Source: JAJDTT01 sp022827025
GTDB lineage: Bacteria > Acidobacteriota > UBA6911 > RPQK01 > JAJDTT01
Length of the DNA stretch: 64,000 bases
Direction of reading: 5' to 3'
Assembly (NCBI GenBank): GCA_965203535.1
Contig: OZ241897.1
Span: forward strand, 4,526,001 to 4,590,000
Within the stretch, counting starts at the first letter, position 1. The number at the start of each line of letters is the position of its first letter. Position numbers and translations under genes: made by a program. Under the pieces are notes generated by a model. The model made no database searches. It was not told the DNA's origin and saw nothing but the letters and a program-made list of their open reading frames with translations. Positions 15,420 through 23,134 of this stretch are shown in pieces.

Positions 15420-16466
15420 TTGAAACCTCTTTCGTCATTTCCCCGAAGAACGTACGTCACGCAGCCGACGCCCCTGCAGCCGGCCCCCCGCCTGTCGCGA
15501 TTGCTGGGCGGTCCGGAGATCTACATCAAGCGCGACGACCTGTTGCCGGGAGCGGGCGGCGGGAACAAGACCCGCAAGTTGGAGTTTTCCATCGGAGACG
15601 CTCTGGCCCGCGGCGCGGACACCCTCATCACCAGCGGCGCCATTCAATCCAACCACTGCCGGCTGACCCTCTCCTGGGCCCGGGTGGAGGGACTCGAGTG
15701 CCACCTGGTACTGCAGGAACCGGCGCCCGGCGCCTTCGACCCCGAAGCCGGCGGCAACAATTTCCTCTACCAGTTGCTGGGGGCGGACAGCCTCCGAATC
15801 GTCTCCGGAAGGGGAGAGGCGCCACTCGCCATGGAGCGGTTGGCCCGCGAGTGCCGGGAGCGGGGACGGAAGCCCTATATTATTCCGGTCGGGGGGTCCA
15901 ATCCGGTCGGCGCTGTCGGTTACGCGGCCTGCGCCCTGGAGTTGATCTCCCAATTCCGGGAGCTGGATCTGCGGGTCGACCACCTGGTGGTCCCCAGCGG
16001 GAGCGCCGGGACCCAGGCGGGCCTCCTGGCCGGATTCCGGGGCGCCGGGTACGAACTCGCCGTGACCGGCGTCAACGTGAGCCGCAGCCGGGACCTGCAG
16101 GAGCCGAGCGTCTACGAACTGGCCCTGGCGACCGCCTCCCGGTTGGGCGTCGAATCCCCGGTTCCCAGGGAGTCGGTGGACTGCAACGGCGACTACGTGG
16201 GCCCGGGATACGCCCTGCCGACCCCGGAGATGATGGAAGCGGTCGGGCTCGTGGCCCGCTCCGAGGGGATCCTCCTGGACCCGGTCTACACCGGCAAGGC
16301 CATGGCCGGGACCATCGACCTGATCCGCAAGGGGGTGTTCCGAAAGGGACAGACGCTGGTCTTCGTCCACACCGGAGGCTCGCCGGCCCTCTACGTCCAC
16401 ATGGAGGCGTTCCGGAGGAGGTACCCTCCGCCGCCGGCGACCGATTCGGCCGGGAACGAGAGGTAG
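15420..16466 (+). CDS. D-cysteine desulfhydrase / ACC deaminase family PLP enzyme
   Basis: A 348-residue fold-type II PLP enzyme. D-cysteine desulfhydrases split D-cysteine into pyruvate, sulfide and ammonia, and the close relative ACC deaminase acts on 1-aminocyclopropane-1-carboxylate. The PLP lysine is Lys50 in GGGNKTRKLEF, the substrate-loop SGAIQSNHCR is near 71, a glycine-rich phosphate loop SGSAGTQAG is near 197, and HTGGSPALY lies near the end. The YVGPGYALPT segment fits the desulfhydrase branch. The start is TTG at 15420, 39 bases after the DUF1501 stop, so the two may be cotranscribed. Sequence alone does not settle the substrate. Confidence 0.85.
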   Translation: MKPLSSFPRRTYVTQPTPLQPAPRLSRLLGGPEIYIKRDDLLPGAGGGNKTRKLEFSIGDALARGADTLITSGAIQSNHCRLTLSWARVEGLECHLVLQEPAPGAFDPEAGGNNFLYQLLGADSLRIVSGRGEAPLAMERLARECRERGRKPYIIPVGGSNPVGAVGYAACALELISQFRELDLRVDHLVVPSGSAGTQAGLLAGFRGAGYELAVTGVNVSRSRDLQEPSVYELALATASRLGVESPVPRESVDCNGDYVGPGYALPTPEMMEAVGLVARSEGILLDPVYTGKAMAGTIDLIRKGVFRKGQTLVFVHTGGSPALYVHMEAFRRRYPPPPATDSAGNER

Positions 16467-16479
16467 GCCGCCGCGACGG

Positions 16480-17928
16480 TCAGACCAGGATCTCGTCCAC
16501 GACCCGGGCGGGAAACTGGTCGGTCAGGCGCTCGTCCAGACCGTGGCGCCGGTAGACCAGGTCGCGGTAGTTCATGCCCAGCAGGTGCAGCAGGGTGGCG
16601 TGGAAGTCGTGGACGCTGACCCGCTGGTCCACGGCCTTGTGTCCGATGTCGTCGGTCCCCCCGTAGGTGAGCCCCGCCTTGACGCCGCCGCCGGCCATCC
16701 AGATGCTGAAGCCGTCGGGGCCGTGGTCGCGCCCGTCGGCGCCCCGGTCGGCGACCTGGGCCAGGGGCATTCTCCCGAACTCTCCCCCCCAGATCACCAG
16801 GGTCTCCTCCAGCAGGCCGCGCCGCTTGAGGTCCTTGACCAGGGCGGCCGCGGGACGGTCCGTCTTGCCGCAACTGTAGGTCAGGCTCTTCTGCAGGTTG
16901 GTGTGCGCGTCCCAGATCTGGCCCTCGATGAAGATCTGGACGAACCGGACCCCCCGCTCCACCAGGCGCCGGGCCATGAGGCAGCGTGTTCCGTAGGAAC
17001 GGGTCAGCTCGTCGTTGAGACCGTACATTTCCCGGGTGGCCTCGTCCTCCTGGGACAGGTCCAGGGCGTCCGACGTCGCCAACTGCATCCGGGCGGCCAG
17101 CTCGTAGCTGGCGATCCGGGCGTCGAGCTCCGACTCCCGCGGCCGGGCGTTTCGGTGCGCCGTGTCGAGGCGCCGGAGCAGGGCGCGCTCGGCTTCGATC
17201 AGGTCGCGGGGCAGCTTCCGCCGCGACTCCAGGTTCAGGACCGGCGGCCCCTCGGCGCGAAAGCGGGTCCCCTGGTAGACGGGAGGCAGCCAGGCCGACT
17301 GCCAGTTCTGCTCCCGGTTGATGGGCAGCCCCTTGGGGTCGTCCAACACCACGTATCCGGGCAGGTTCCGGGTCTCGCTCCCCAGTCCGTAGACCACCCA
17401 TGAGCCCAACGAGGGCCGATTGGGCAGGGTTCGTCCCGAGTGCATGAGATAGATGGCCGGCTCGTGGTTGAAGTGTTCCCCGTACATGGAGCGGATCAGG
17501 GTGATGTCGTCCGCCACCTCGCCCAGGTGGGGCAGCAGTTCCGAGAGTTCCATCCCGCAACGTCCGTGCCGCTGGAACTTGTAGGGGGAAGGGAGCAACC
17601 CTCCCACCTGGTCGGCAAACTCAATCTTGTTGAGGATGTCCCTGGGGGGCGCGCTACCCGCCAGCCGGGCCAGTTCCGGCTTGGGGTCGAACAGGTCCAC
17701 CTGGCTGGGTCCGCCGTTCATGAACAGGTGGATCACGGCTTTGGCCCGGGGTCGGTAGTGGGGAGCCCGCGGCTTCAGGTCATGCACCGCGTGGCCGGCC
17801 AGCGCCGGATTGGAGGAGAAGAGGTCCTCTCCCAACAGGGAGGCCAGGGCCGTTCCGTAGAGGCCGTCGCTGAGCCGGGAGAAGAACTCCCGCCGGGGGA
17901 TGTGGGGACTCTCGGGTGCGTTTTTCAT
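16480..17928 (-). CDS. DUF1501 protein, operon partner of the cytochrome/DUF1553 protein
   Basis: A 482-residue DUF1501 protein. The N-terminus IPRREFFSRLSDGLYGTALASLLG has the double arginine and weak hydrophobic stretch of a Tat-type signal. The core motifs include AKAVIHLFMNGGPSQVDLFDPKP near residue 82, the HTNLQKSLTYSCGKTD stretch, WGGEFGRMP near 383, GRDHGPDGFSIWMAGGGVK and VHDFHATLLHLLGM. It starts 10 bases after the stop of the cytochrome/DUF1553 gene on the same strand, the usual two-gene layout for these families, so the two products probably act in one extracytoplasmic process. It is full length and convergent with the PLP-enzyme gene. Confidence 0.9.
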   Translation of the reverse strand: MKNAPESPHIPRREFFSRLSDGLYGTALASLLGEDLFSSNPALAGHAVHDLKPRAPHYRPRAKAVIHLFMNGGPSQVDLFDPKPELARLAGSAPPRDILNKIEFADQVGGLLPSPYKFQRHGRCGMELSELLPHLGEVADDITLIRSMYGEHFNHEPAIYLMHSGRTLPNRPSLGSWVVYGLGSETRNLPGYVVLDDPKGLPINREQNWQSAWLPPVYQGTRFRAEGPPVLNLESRRKLPRDLIEAERALLRRLDTAHRNARPRESELDARIASYELAARMQLATSDALDLSQEDEATREMYGLNDELTRSYGTRCLMARRLVERGVRFVQIFIEGQIWDAHTNLQKSLTYSCGKTDRPAAALVKDLKRRGLLEETLVIWGGEFGRMPLAQVADRGADGRDHGPDGFSIWMAGGGVKAGLTYGGTDDIGHKAVDQRVSVHDFHATLLHLLGMNYRDLVYRRHGLDERLTDQFPARVVDEILV

Positions 17929-17938
17929 GGTCGCTTCA

Positions 17939-20866
17939 CTAGTCGATGTAGGAGAACTCCGAGGAGGTGAGCAGGGCGTGGGACACGGACGCCAGAGCCG
18001 ACCAGTGGGCGGTCGTCCGGCGCGGAGCCTCGTCCTGTTCGCTCTCCAGGTGGTGGGTCCACTTCTCCGCCAGATCGGAGAGGGATTCCAGAGTCATCTG
18101 CATCTCCTCCGGAGTGGGCGTCCGGGTGAGAACGCGCAAGTAGAGTTCCCGGATCTGGTCTTCGGCCCGGCCCGGATGCGCGTCCACGAGCCGGCCCGCC
18201 AAGTGGCGGGAGAGCTTCCGGGCCAGGAAGCCGTTCATCAACTGCAGGGCCTGGGGCGCCACGTTGGAGGAGATTCGCTCGGTGCAGTTGGGCGCCATCT
18301 GCGGGGCGTCGAAGAGGTCCAGGAAAGTCATGCGCATGAGGCGCCGTTTCTGGGTGTAGATGGCCCGCCTCCAACCGTTCTTCGTCCCCTGGGCGATGAC
18401 CTCGCCGTCGTCCATCTTCTCCACGGCGTCGGCCGGTCCGAAGGGTTCCGGGTCCAGCCGGCCGGTGGCCCGCAGCATGGAATCGTAGAGGACCTCCGCC
18501 TGCATCCGCCGCATGGACATGCGCGACCAGAGGCGGCCTTCGGGATCGGCGTCTCCCTGCAACCCCCGGCGCGAACTCTGCCGGTAGGCGGTGGAGGTCA
18601 TCATGAGCCGGTGCAGCGACTTGAGGCTCCAGTCCTGGTCCACGAACCAGGTGGCCAGCCAGTCCAGCAGTTCCGGGTGGGAGGGCCGGGCGCCGGTCCG
18701 CCCGAAGTCGGCCGGCGTGGAGACGATGCCCCGGCCGAAGTGGTGCATCCAGACCCGGTTGACCAGGACCCGCGAGGTCAGCGGATGCTCCGGATGGGTC
18801 AGCCAGCGGGCCAGGGCCAGGCGATAGCCGGTGGTGTCGGTTCTGCCCGAAGGGGTCTCCGGGTCGTATTCGGGCAACCCCGCGCGCAGGACGGCGGGCA
18901 CTCCGGGGTAGACGCGCTCCCCGATGGTCTCGGCATTGCCGCGCCGCAGGACGTAGGTGGGAGAGCCTTCGCTCCCCATGTCGAAGAGGGCCCGGACGGC
19001 CGGTTTGGGCTTCAGCTTCTTCTTCAACTCGCCCAGCGACTTGTTGTATTCGTCCAACTGGGGCTTGAGCTCCTCGTTCTCACGGACCAGCCCCCGGTCG
19101 GTCACCTTCAACGTCCTCTGAAAGCGGCGTTGCAGGTATTTCTGAACCGTGCTGCGCTGGTCCTCCGGGGTCTTGAGCAGAGCTTTGAGATCCTGCCGGA
19201 GGGCTTCCGGCAAGGCCGCCAGGCGAGATTCCAGCACCTGGTTTCGAAGCGGCTCGGTCTTGGTCTTCCAGGCGCTCTCCAGTTGGTCGATCTCTTCCTG
19301 AATAGGAGCGTTGAAGCGCTTCGTCTCCTCGATCTCCTTCGGGTCCCCCACGTCCAGGTAGCGCTGGGTCGGGTCGAGCCAGTCGTAAGGGTCGTAGGCG
19401 CTCTGAAAGACGGCGCTGAGGCGGTAGTAGTCCTTCTGGGAGATGGGGTCGTACTTGTGATCGTGGCAGCGGGCGCACCCCATGGTCAGGCCCATGACCG
19501 AGGAGCCCAGCACCTGGATCTCGTCGTGGATCACGTCCATCTTCTCGGCCAGGGAGGCGTTCGACGGCGAGTCGGTGGGATCGGAGGCGAGCCTCAGAAA
19601 CCCGGTGGCCGCCAAAAGCTCCAGGACGGCGGGCGTGACCTCCTTCTTGTAGTCCGCCAGCTCGTCGCCGGCCAACTGCTCCACCAGGAAGCGGTCGTAG
19701 GGTTTGTCCCGGTTCAGCGAGCGGATCACGTAGTCCCGGTAGCGCCAGGCCTGGGGACGGAAATGGTCGGCGTGCTTGATCCCCTCGGTGTCGGCGTAGC
19801 CGGCCACGTCCAGCCAGTGCTGGGCCCAGCGCTCCCCGTAGCGGGGCGAGTCCAGCAACTCTTCGATCATGCGTTCGTACGCGTCCGGGGACTCGTCCGC
19901 CAGGTATCCGCGGACCTGGGAGGCGGTGGGAGGCATCCCGATGAGATCCAGGTAGGCCCGGCGCAGGAGGGTGAGGCGGTCCGCCTCGGGCGAGAAGCTC
20001 AGGCCGTGGGCCTCCAGCTTCTCCAGCAGGAAGGCGTCGATGGGATTCCGCACCAGGGCGTCCTGCGCGGCCTTCGGCACCGGCAGACTCTCTGGACTCC
20101 GGAAGGACCAGAACTGGCGGTCCTCATCGGTCAGGGGACGGTCGGAATCCTGACCCGGGTCATGCGGCGGGTCCGCGAGAGCTCCGGCGGCGATCCAGCG
20201 GCGCACGGTCTCCACCTCGCCGGTGCTGGGAGGTCTGACGCGATACTTGAAGAGGAGGTCGGCGGGGGGCATCTCCTCCTTCACGATGCGCTGAAACAGG
20301 AGACTGGCGTCGGGGTCGCCCGGCACCAGGGCCGGTCCCGACTTGCCGCCGCGGAGGCGTCCGGCCAGGGTTCTCAGGTCCAGCCCCCCTTCCTGCGCCC
20401 GCTTCCCATGGCAGACCACGCACCTCATGAGGAAGATGGGAAGAACGTCCTTCTCGCTGATTCCTGCGTGGGCCAGGGCCGCCTCCGCTTGACCCAGCCG
20501 GTCGATCCAGCCGCGAATGGCCGCGATCTCCTCCCGGTTCAACGCGGCGTCGCCGGGCGGCATGGCTCCCGAGACCACCTTGTCCAGCAGTAGGCTCCGG
20601 TCCGCCGACCCGGGGACGACGGCCGGGCCCGATTTGCCTCCCTTCAGAATCGAAGCGGGGGCTCTCAGGTCCAGCTCGGCCTGGGGCGCGGACTCGCCGT
20701 GGCAGGTCACGCACTTGTTCTCGATGATGGGCAGGATCGAGGATTCGAAAACGTCCGGCGCCGTCTCACCGGTTGCGGAGACCGGAGCGAAGAACAAGGG
20801 AGCGAGCCAGATGAGCCGGCGGCAGACCCTGAGAAAGGCCAAGACGTTCCCTGAATTGCATGTCAT
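17939..20866 (-). CDS. Double planctomycete-type cytochrome c / DUF1549 / DUF1553 protein
   Basis: About 975 residues. I choose the start at 20866 because it gives a clean signal sequence (FLRVCRRLIWLAPLFFAPVSATGE) and has GGAGC upstream; the frame is open to 20962. Two cytochrome domains follow, with haem motifs CVTCH at residues 52-56 and CVVCH at 149-153. Then comes DUF1549 (NPIDAFLLEKLEAHGLSFSPEADR), a further CARCHDHKYDPI motif, a coiled-coil-like charged segment, and DUF1553 (SRVLVNRVWMHHFGRGIV, AYRQSSR). The protein ends LLTSSEFSYID, typical of the family. It is the first gene of a two-gene operon with the DUF1501 gene. The domains suggest redox chemistry outside the cytoplasm, but no substrate is known. 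Confidence 0.9.
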   Translation of the reverse strand: MTCNSGNVLAFLRVCRRLIWLAPLFFAPVSATGETAPDVFESSILPIIENKCVTCHGESAPQAELDLRAPASILKGGKSGPAVVPGSADRSLLLDKVVSGAMPPGDAALNREEIAAIRGWIDRLGQAEAALAHAGISEKDVLPIFLMRCVVCHGKRAQEGGLDLRTLAGRLRGGKSGPALVPGDPDASLLFQRIVKEEMPPADLLFKYRVRPPSTGEVETVRRWIAAGALADPPHDPGQDSDRPLTDEDRQFWSFRSPESLPVPKAAQDALVRNPIDAFLLEKLEAHGLSFSPEADRLTLLRRAYLDLIGMPPTASQVRGYLADESPDAYERMIEELLDSPRYGERWAQHWLDVAGYADTEGIKHADHFRPQAWRYRDYVIRSLNRDKPYDRFLVEQLAGDELADYKKEVTPAVLELLAATGFLRLASDPTDSPSNASLAEKMDVIHDEIQVLGSSVMGLTMGCARCHDHKYDPISQKDYYRLSAVFQSAYDPYDWLDPTQRYLDVGDPKEIEETKRFNAPIQEEIDQLESAWKTKTEPLRNQVLESRLAALPEALRQDLKALLKTPEDQRSTVQKYLQRRFQRTLKVTDRGLVRENEELKPQLDEYNKSLGELKKKLKPKPAVRALFDMGSEGSPTYVLRRGNAETIGERVYPGVPAVLRAGLPEYDPETPSGRTDTTGYRLALARWLTHPEHPLTSRVLVNRVWMHHFGRGIVSTPADFGRTGARPSHPELLDWLATWFVDQDWSLKSLHRLMMTSTAYRQSSRRGLQGDADPEGRLWSRMSMRRMQAEVLYDSMLRATGRLDPEPFGPADAVEKMDDGEVIAQGTKNGWRRAIYTQKRRLMRMTFLDLFDAPQMAPNCTERISSNVAPQALQLMNGFLARKLSRHLAGRLVDAHPGRAEDQIRELYLRVLTRTPTPEEMQMTLESLSDLAEKWTHHLESEQDEAPRRTTAHWSALASVSHALLTSSEFSYID

Positions 20867-20929
20867 TGAATAGCTCCGGATTGCCGCCATGATACCGGAG
20901 GCGTCTGTTGAACGCGAGAACAGGAGGGG

Positions 20930-21048
20930 CGACTTCCAGCCGCGCATTCCTTCATGCTCCATCGGAGTTCGGCGGTTGGAAACCGCCGCTCCATCCTCAA
21001 AAGATTCTCTCGTCGGCGCTGTGCGCGTAAAGTCGCGCTGCGCTGCGC
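20930..21048. repeat. Short palindromes of the GGCGGTTGGAAACCGCC type
   Basis: The sequence CGGCGGTTGGAAACCGCCG near 20970 is a perfect small hairpin and GGGCGACTTCCAGCCGCGC precedes it. The same unit recurs at 25160-25240 and 25480-25545. These are REP-like sequences upstream of the cytochrome/DUF1553 gene. Confidence 0.5.
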
Positions 21049-21580
21049 TCTGAAGGGGACAGTCACCTTCCCGCCACGACTTGGGAACGCGTTGAACGTA
21101 GTGCCCTCTTCATTTCGAACCAGGCCATGCCGTGCTCAACTGCCGCGACATGGCGTGGGAATAGCGGGGGGCTCCTATTCGATCCCGGTTGCCGACACGC
21201 CGAGGGCGACCACAAGGGTCGCCCCTACGAACCGGGAGAGAAATCAGCTTGTTCAGACAATTTTCCCTACGAACTGGAAAAACAGGACTGGAAAAACAGA
21301 CTGTCCCCTTCTCTTGGCGTTGCGCTCTCTCTGAAGGGGACAGTCACCTTCGCGCGTTGGGAACGCGCGCCACGACTTGGGAACGCGTTGAACGTAGGTG
21401 CCCTCTTTGTTTCGAACCAGACCATGCCGTGCTCAACTGGCGCGACATGGCGTGGGATCAGCGGGGTGGCTCTCGGAAGATCCCGGTTGTCGGCACGCGC
21501 GAGGGCGACCACAAGGGTCGCCCCTACGAACCGGGAGAGGTAAACGCGGACCCGGAAAAACAGACTGTCCCTATTCTCCC
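21049..21580 (+). repeat. Two tandem copies of dispersed repeat family 2
   Basis: Two roughly 250-bp units, 21049-21310 and 21332-21580, each begin with CTGAAGGGGACAGTCACCTT, run through CGACTTGGGAACGCGTTGAA, CATGGCGTGGGA and the hairpin GGGCGACCACAAGGGTCGCC, and end near CAGACTGTCCC. They agree at most positions. No reading frame is credible. The 900-bp gap between the cytochrome/DUF1553 gene and the antitoxin gene is essentially made of these units. Confidence 0.8.
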
Positions 21581-21725
21581 GCATGTCAACTACCCGCTCC
21601 GGGGGCGATCAACGCCAGCAGCGCACGGAAGGGAGCCTGATCCCCTGGTGTGAACTGTGTAAAACGGGCTTTTGGGAACCGGACACCGTCGTATGACGAA
21701 CGACGGGCCAAAGGTCTGCTCCTTT

Positions 21726-21768
21726 CTAGTACACTAGGGTCGTGTACACTAAATCCGTGTATTCTAGT
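21726..21768. promoter_or_regulatory. Candidate operator for the toxin-antitoxin pair
   Basis: Three related AT-rich units just upstream of the antitoxin: the palindrome CTAGTACACTAG (21726-21737), the palindrome GTGTACAC (21742-21749) and the half site GTGTATTCTAG. Antitoxins of this kind usually repress their own operon from such repeats. The assignment is by position and symmetry only. Confidence 0.45.
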
Positions 21769-21790
21769 TGACGAAGTTTGGAGTCCGATT

Positions 21791-22015
21791 ATGAAAAACA
21801 TCACATTGAGTGCTGATGAGAACCTGATTGAGGCGGCGCGCCAGCGTGCTGCTGCGGAGCACACGACCTTGAACGAGCGATTTCGGGTTTGGCTTGAAGA
21901 CTACGCTCGCCGAGAGCAGCAGGCTGCCGAGGCCATGAGGGTTATCCGCGAACTGCAAGGCCGAATATTCACCGGAGGACGCACGTTCACTCGGGATCAA
22001 ATGAATGAGCGTTGA
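21791..22015 (+). CDS. VapB-like antitoxin
   Basis: A 74-residue protein beginning MKNITLSADENLIEAARQRA, which reads as the strand-helix-helix start of a ribbon-helix-helix (CopG/MetJ-type) DNA-binding domain; the basic and acidic C-terminal half would wrap the toxin. The gene overlaps the following PIN-domain toxin gene by 11 bases, the classic arrangement for type II toxin-antitoxin modules, and palindromes lie upstream for autoregulation. I start at the ATG at 21791; the longer frame from 21650 includes the operator and is not credible. Confidence 0.8.
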   Translation: MKNITLSADENLIEAARQRAAAEHTTLNERFRVWLEDYARREQQAAEAMRVIRELQGRIFTGGRTFTRDQMNER

Positions 22016-22421
22016 AAGCTTCCTCGACACCAACATCTTCGTTTACTTGTTCGATGAAACCGCCCCCAGCAAGCGGGAACGATCAGAGCGCTTAGTTCAA
22101 CGGGCTTTGAAGCGCCATAACGGTTGCATCAGTTTCCAGGTGGTCCAGGAAACCCTCAATGTATTGACCGGTAAGCTCAAGGCGCCACCGGAGACGGTTC
22201 GACAGCTTTTGAACCGAATCCTGATGCCCCTCTGTCGGGTTTTCCCTACGCGGGTGCTTTACCAGAGTGCTCTCGACCTACAAGCTCGGTATCGGATCGG
22301 TTTCTACGATAGCCTGATCGTCGCGGCCGCCATTGAAATGGGCTGCAGAACCCTTTACAGCGAAGATCTTCAGCATGGACAGCAGATTTCAGGCGTCGTC
22401 ATCACGAATCCATTCCGGTAG
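22005..22421 (+). CDS. VapC-like PIN-domain toxin
   Basis: A 138-residue PIN-domain ribonuclease. The acidic metal-binding residues are visible: Asp8 in SFLDTNIFVY, Glu44/Glu48-region in FQVVQETLNVL, and the pair in YRIGFYDSLIVAAA (Asp near 101) followed by LYSEDLQHGQ (Glu/Asp near 119). PIN toxins cleave RNA in the cytoplasm and are held inactive by their cognate antitoxin, here the overlapping upstream gene. All expected acidic positions are present, so the toxin looks intact. The module sits between two repeat-rich gaps, consistent with horizontal acquisition. Confidence 0.85.
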   Translation: MSVESFLDTNIFVYLFDETAPSKRERSERLVQRALKRHNGCISFQVVQETLNVLTGKLKAPPETVRQLLNRILMPLCRVFPTRVLYQSALDLQARYRIGFYDSLIVAAAIEMGCRTLYSEDLQHGQQISGVVITNPFR

Positions 22422-22439
22422 TACGGTAGTAAGTCGGAA

Positions 22440-22790
22440 AACCGGACTGTCCCTTTCTCCTACCTGTATCACCCCTGTTTCTTCCAGGGTCTCGCCGGCT
22501 CATGGCCGGTGGGAGAGCTCCTGGCGTCGAACGTAGGGGCACCCCTTGTGGGTGCCCTCTTCGTTTCGAACGAGGCCGTGCCGTGGTCAACCGGAAGGAC
22601 ATGGCGTGGGATCGGCGGGGTGGCTCCCGGTCGATCCCGGTTGCCGGCACGCGGAGGGCGACCACAAGGGCCGCCCCTACGAAGCGGGTAGAGAAATCAG
22701 CCCGTCCAGACGATTTTTCCGACGGCCGCGGGTCGCCCCTGCGAACCGGGAGAGAAAAACGGGAAGGGTCCGGTTCCCCGTCGTTTGACA
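22440..22790 (+). repeat. Dispersed repeat family 2, divergent copy
   Basis: It begins CGGACTGTCCCTTTCTCC, contains GGGGCACCCCTTGTGGGTGC, CATGGCGTGGGATCGGCGG and GGGCGACCACAAGGGCCGCC, and ends near CGAACCGGGAGAGAAAAACG. It matches the tandem units at 21049-21580 with substitutions. No gene is supported between the toxin and the Nramp-like gene. Confidence 0.7.
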
Positions 22791-22809
22791 GGAATACTGG
22801 CCGTGGTAG

Positions 22810-22983
22810 GGTTCTAGGAGCCTGCGCGGCAGAAATCAATCTACTGCGAAAGCGTAGAATCGGTCCATATTTCCCCGATTTCTCGGCGAATAGAACAACT
22901 ATGCACCTCAAAATCGTGAAAATCTGGCCTCGATTCTCCACTTTCTCGCTACGATCATTTCTACCGCGCAGACTCCTAGGACC
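22810..22983. mobile_element. 174-bp MITE-like element with long inverted ends
   Basis: The left end GGTTCTAGGAGCCTGCGCGG and the reverse complement of the right end GGTCCTAGGAGTCTGCGCGG match at 18 of 20 positions, and the similarity continues inward for about 70 bases with gaps (AGAAAT, CGAAAGCGTAGAATCGG versus GAGAAAGTGGAGAATCGA). The centre is AT-rich and there is no reading frame. It lies upstream of the Nramp-like gene. Confidence 0.7.
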
Positions 22984-23134
22984 ATTGCCATTTCATCCGA
23001 TATGCGCCGAGCCCGTGCTCGAATCCGGGTTGAAATCGCTGGCCGCCGGCCGGCCGATCCGCGCTGGCGCATTCTCGACAATTCCAGAATTTGCTTCAGG
23101 ATCGTAGACTGACGCGTCTTCTCCAGGGGGCCAG

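Noticed and set aside
17900..20593. An 897-residue plus-strand frame opposite the cytochrome/DUF1553 gene
   Set aside because: It is a GC-rich shadow frame. The opposite strand encodes a recognisable multi-domain protein with haem motifs.
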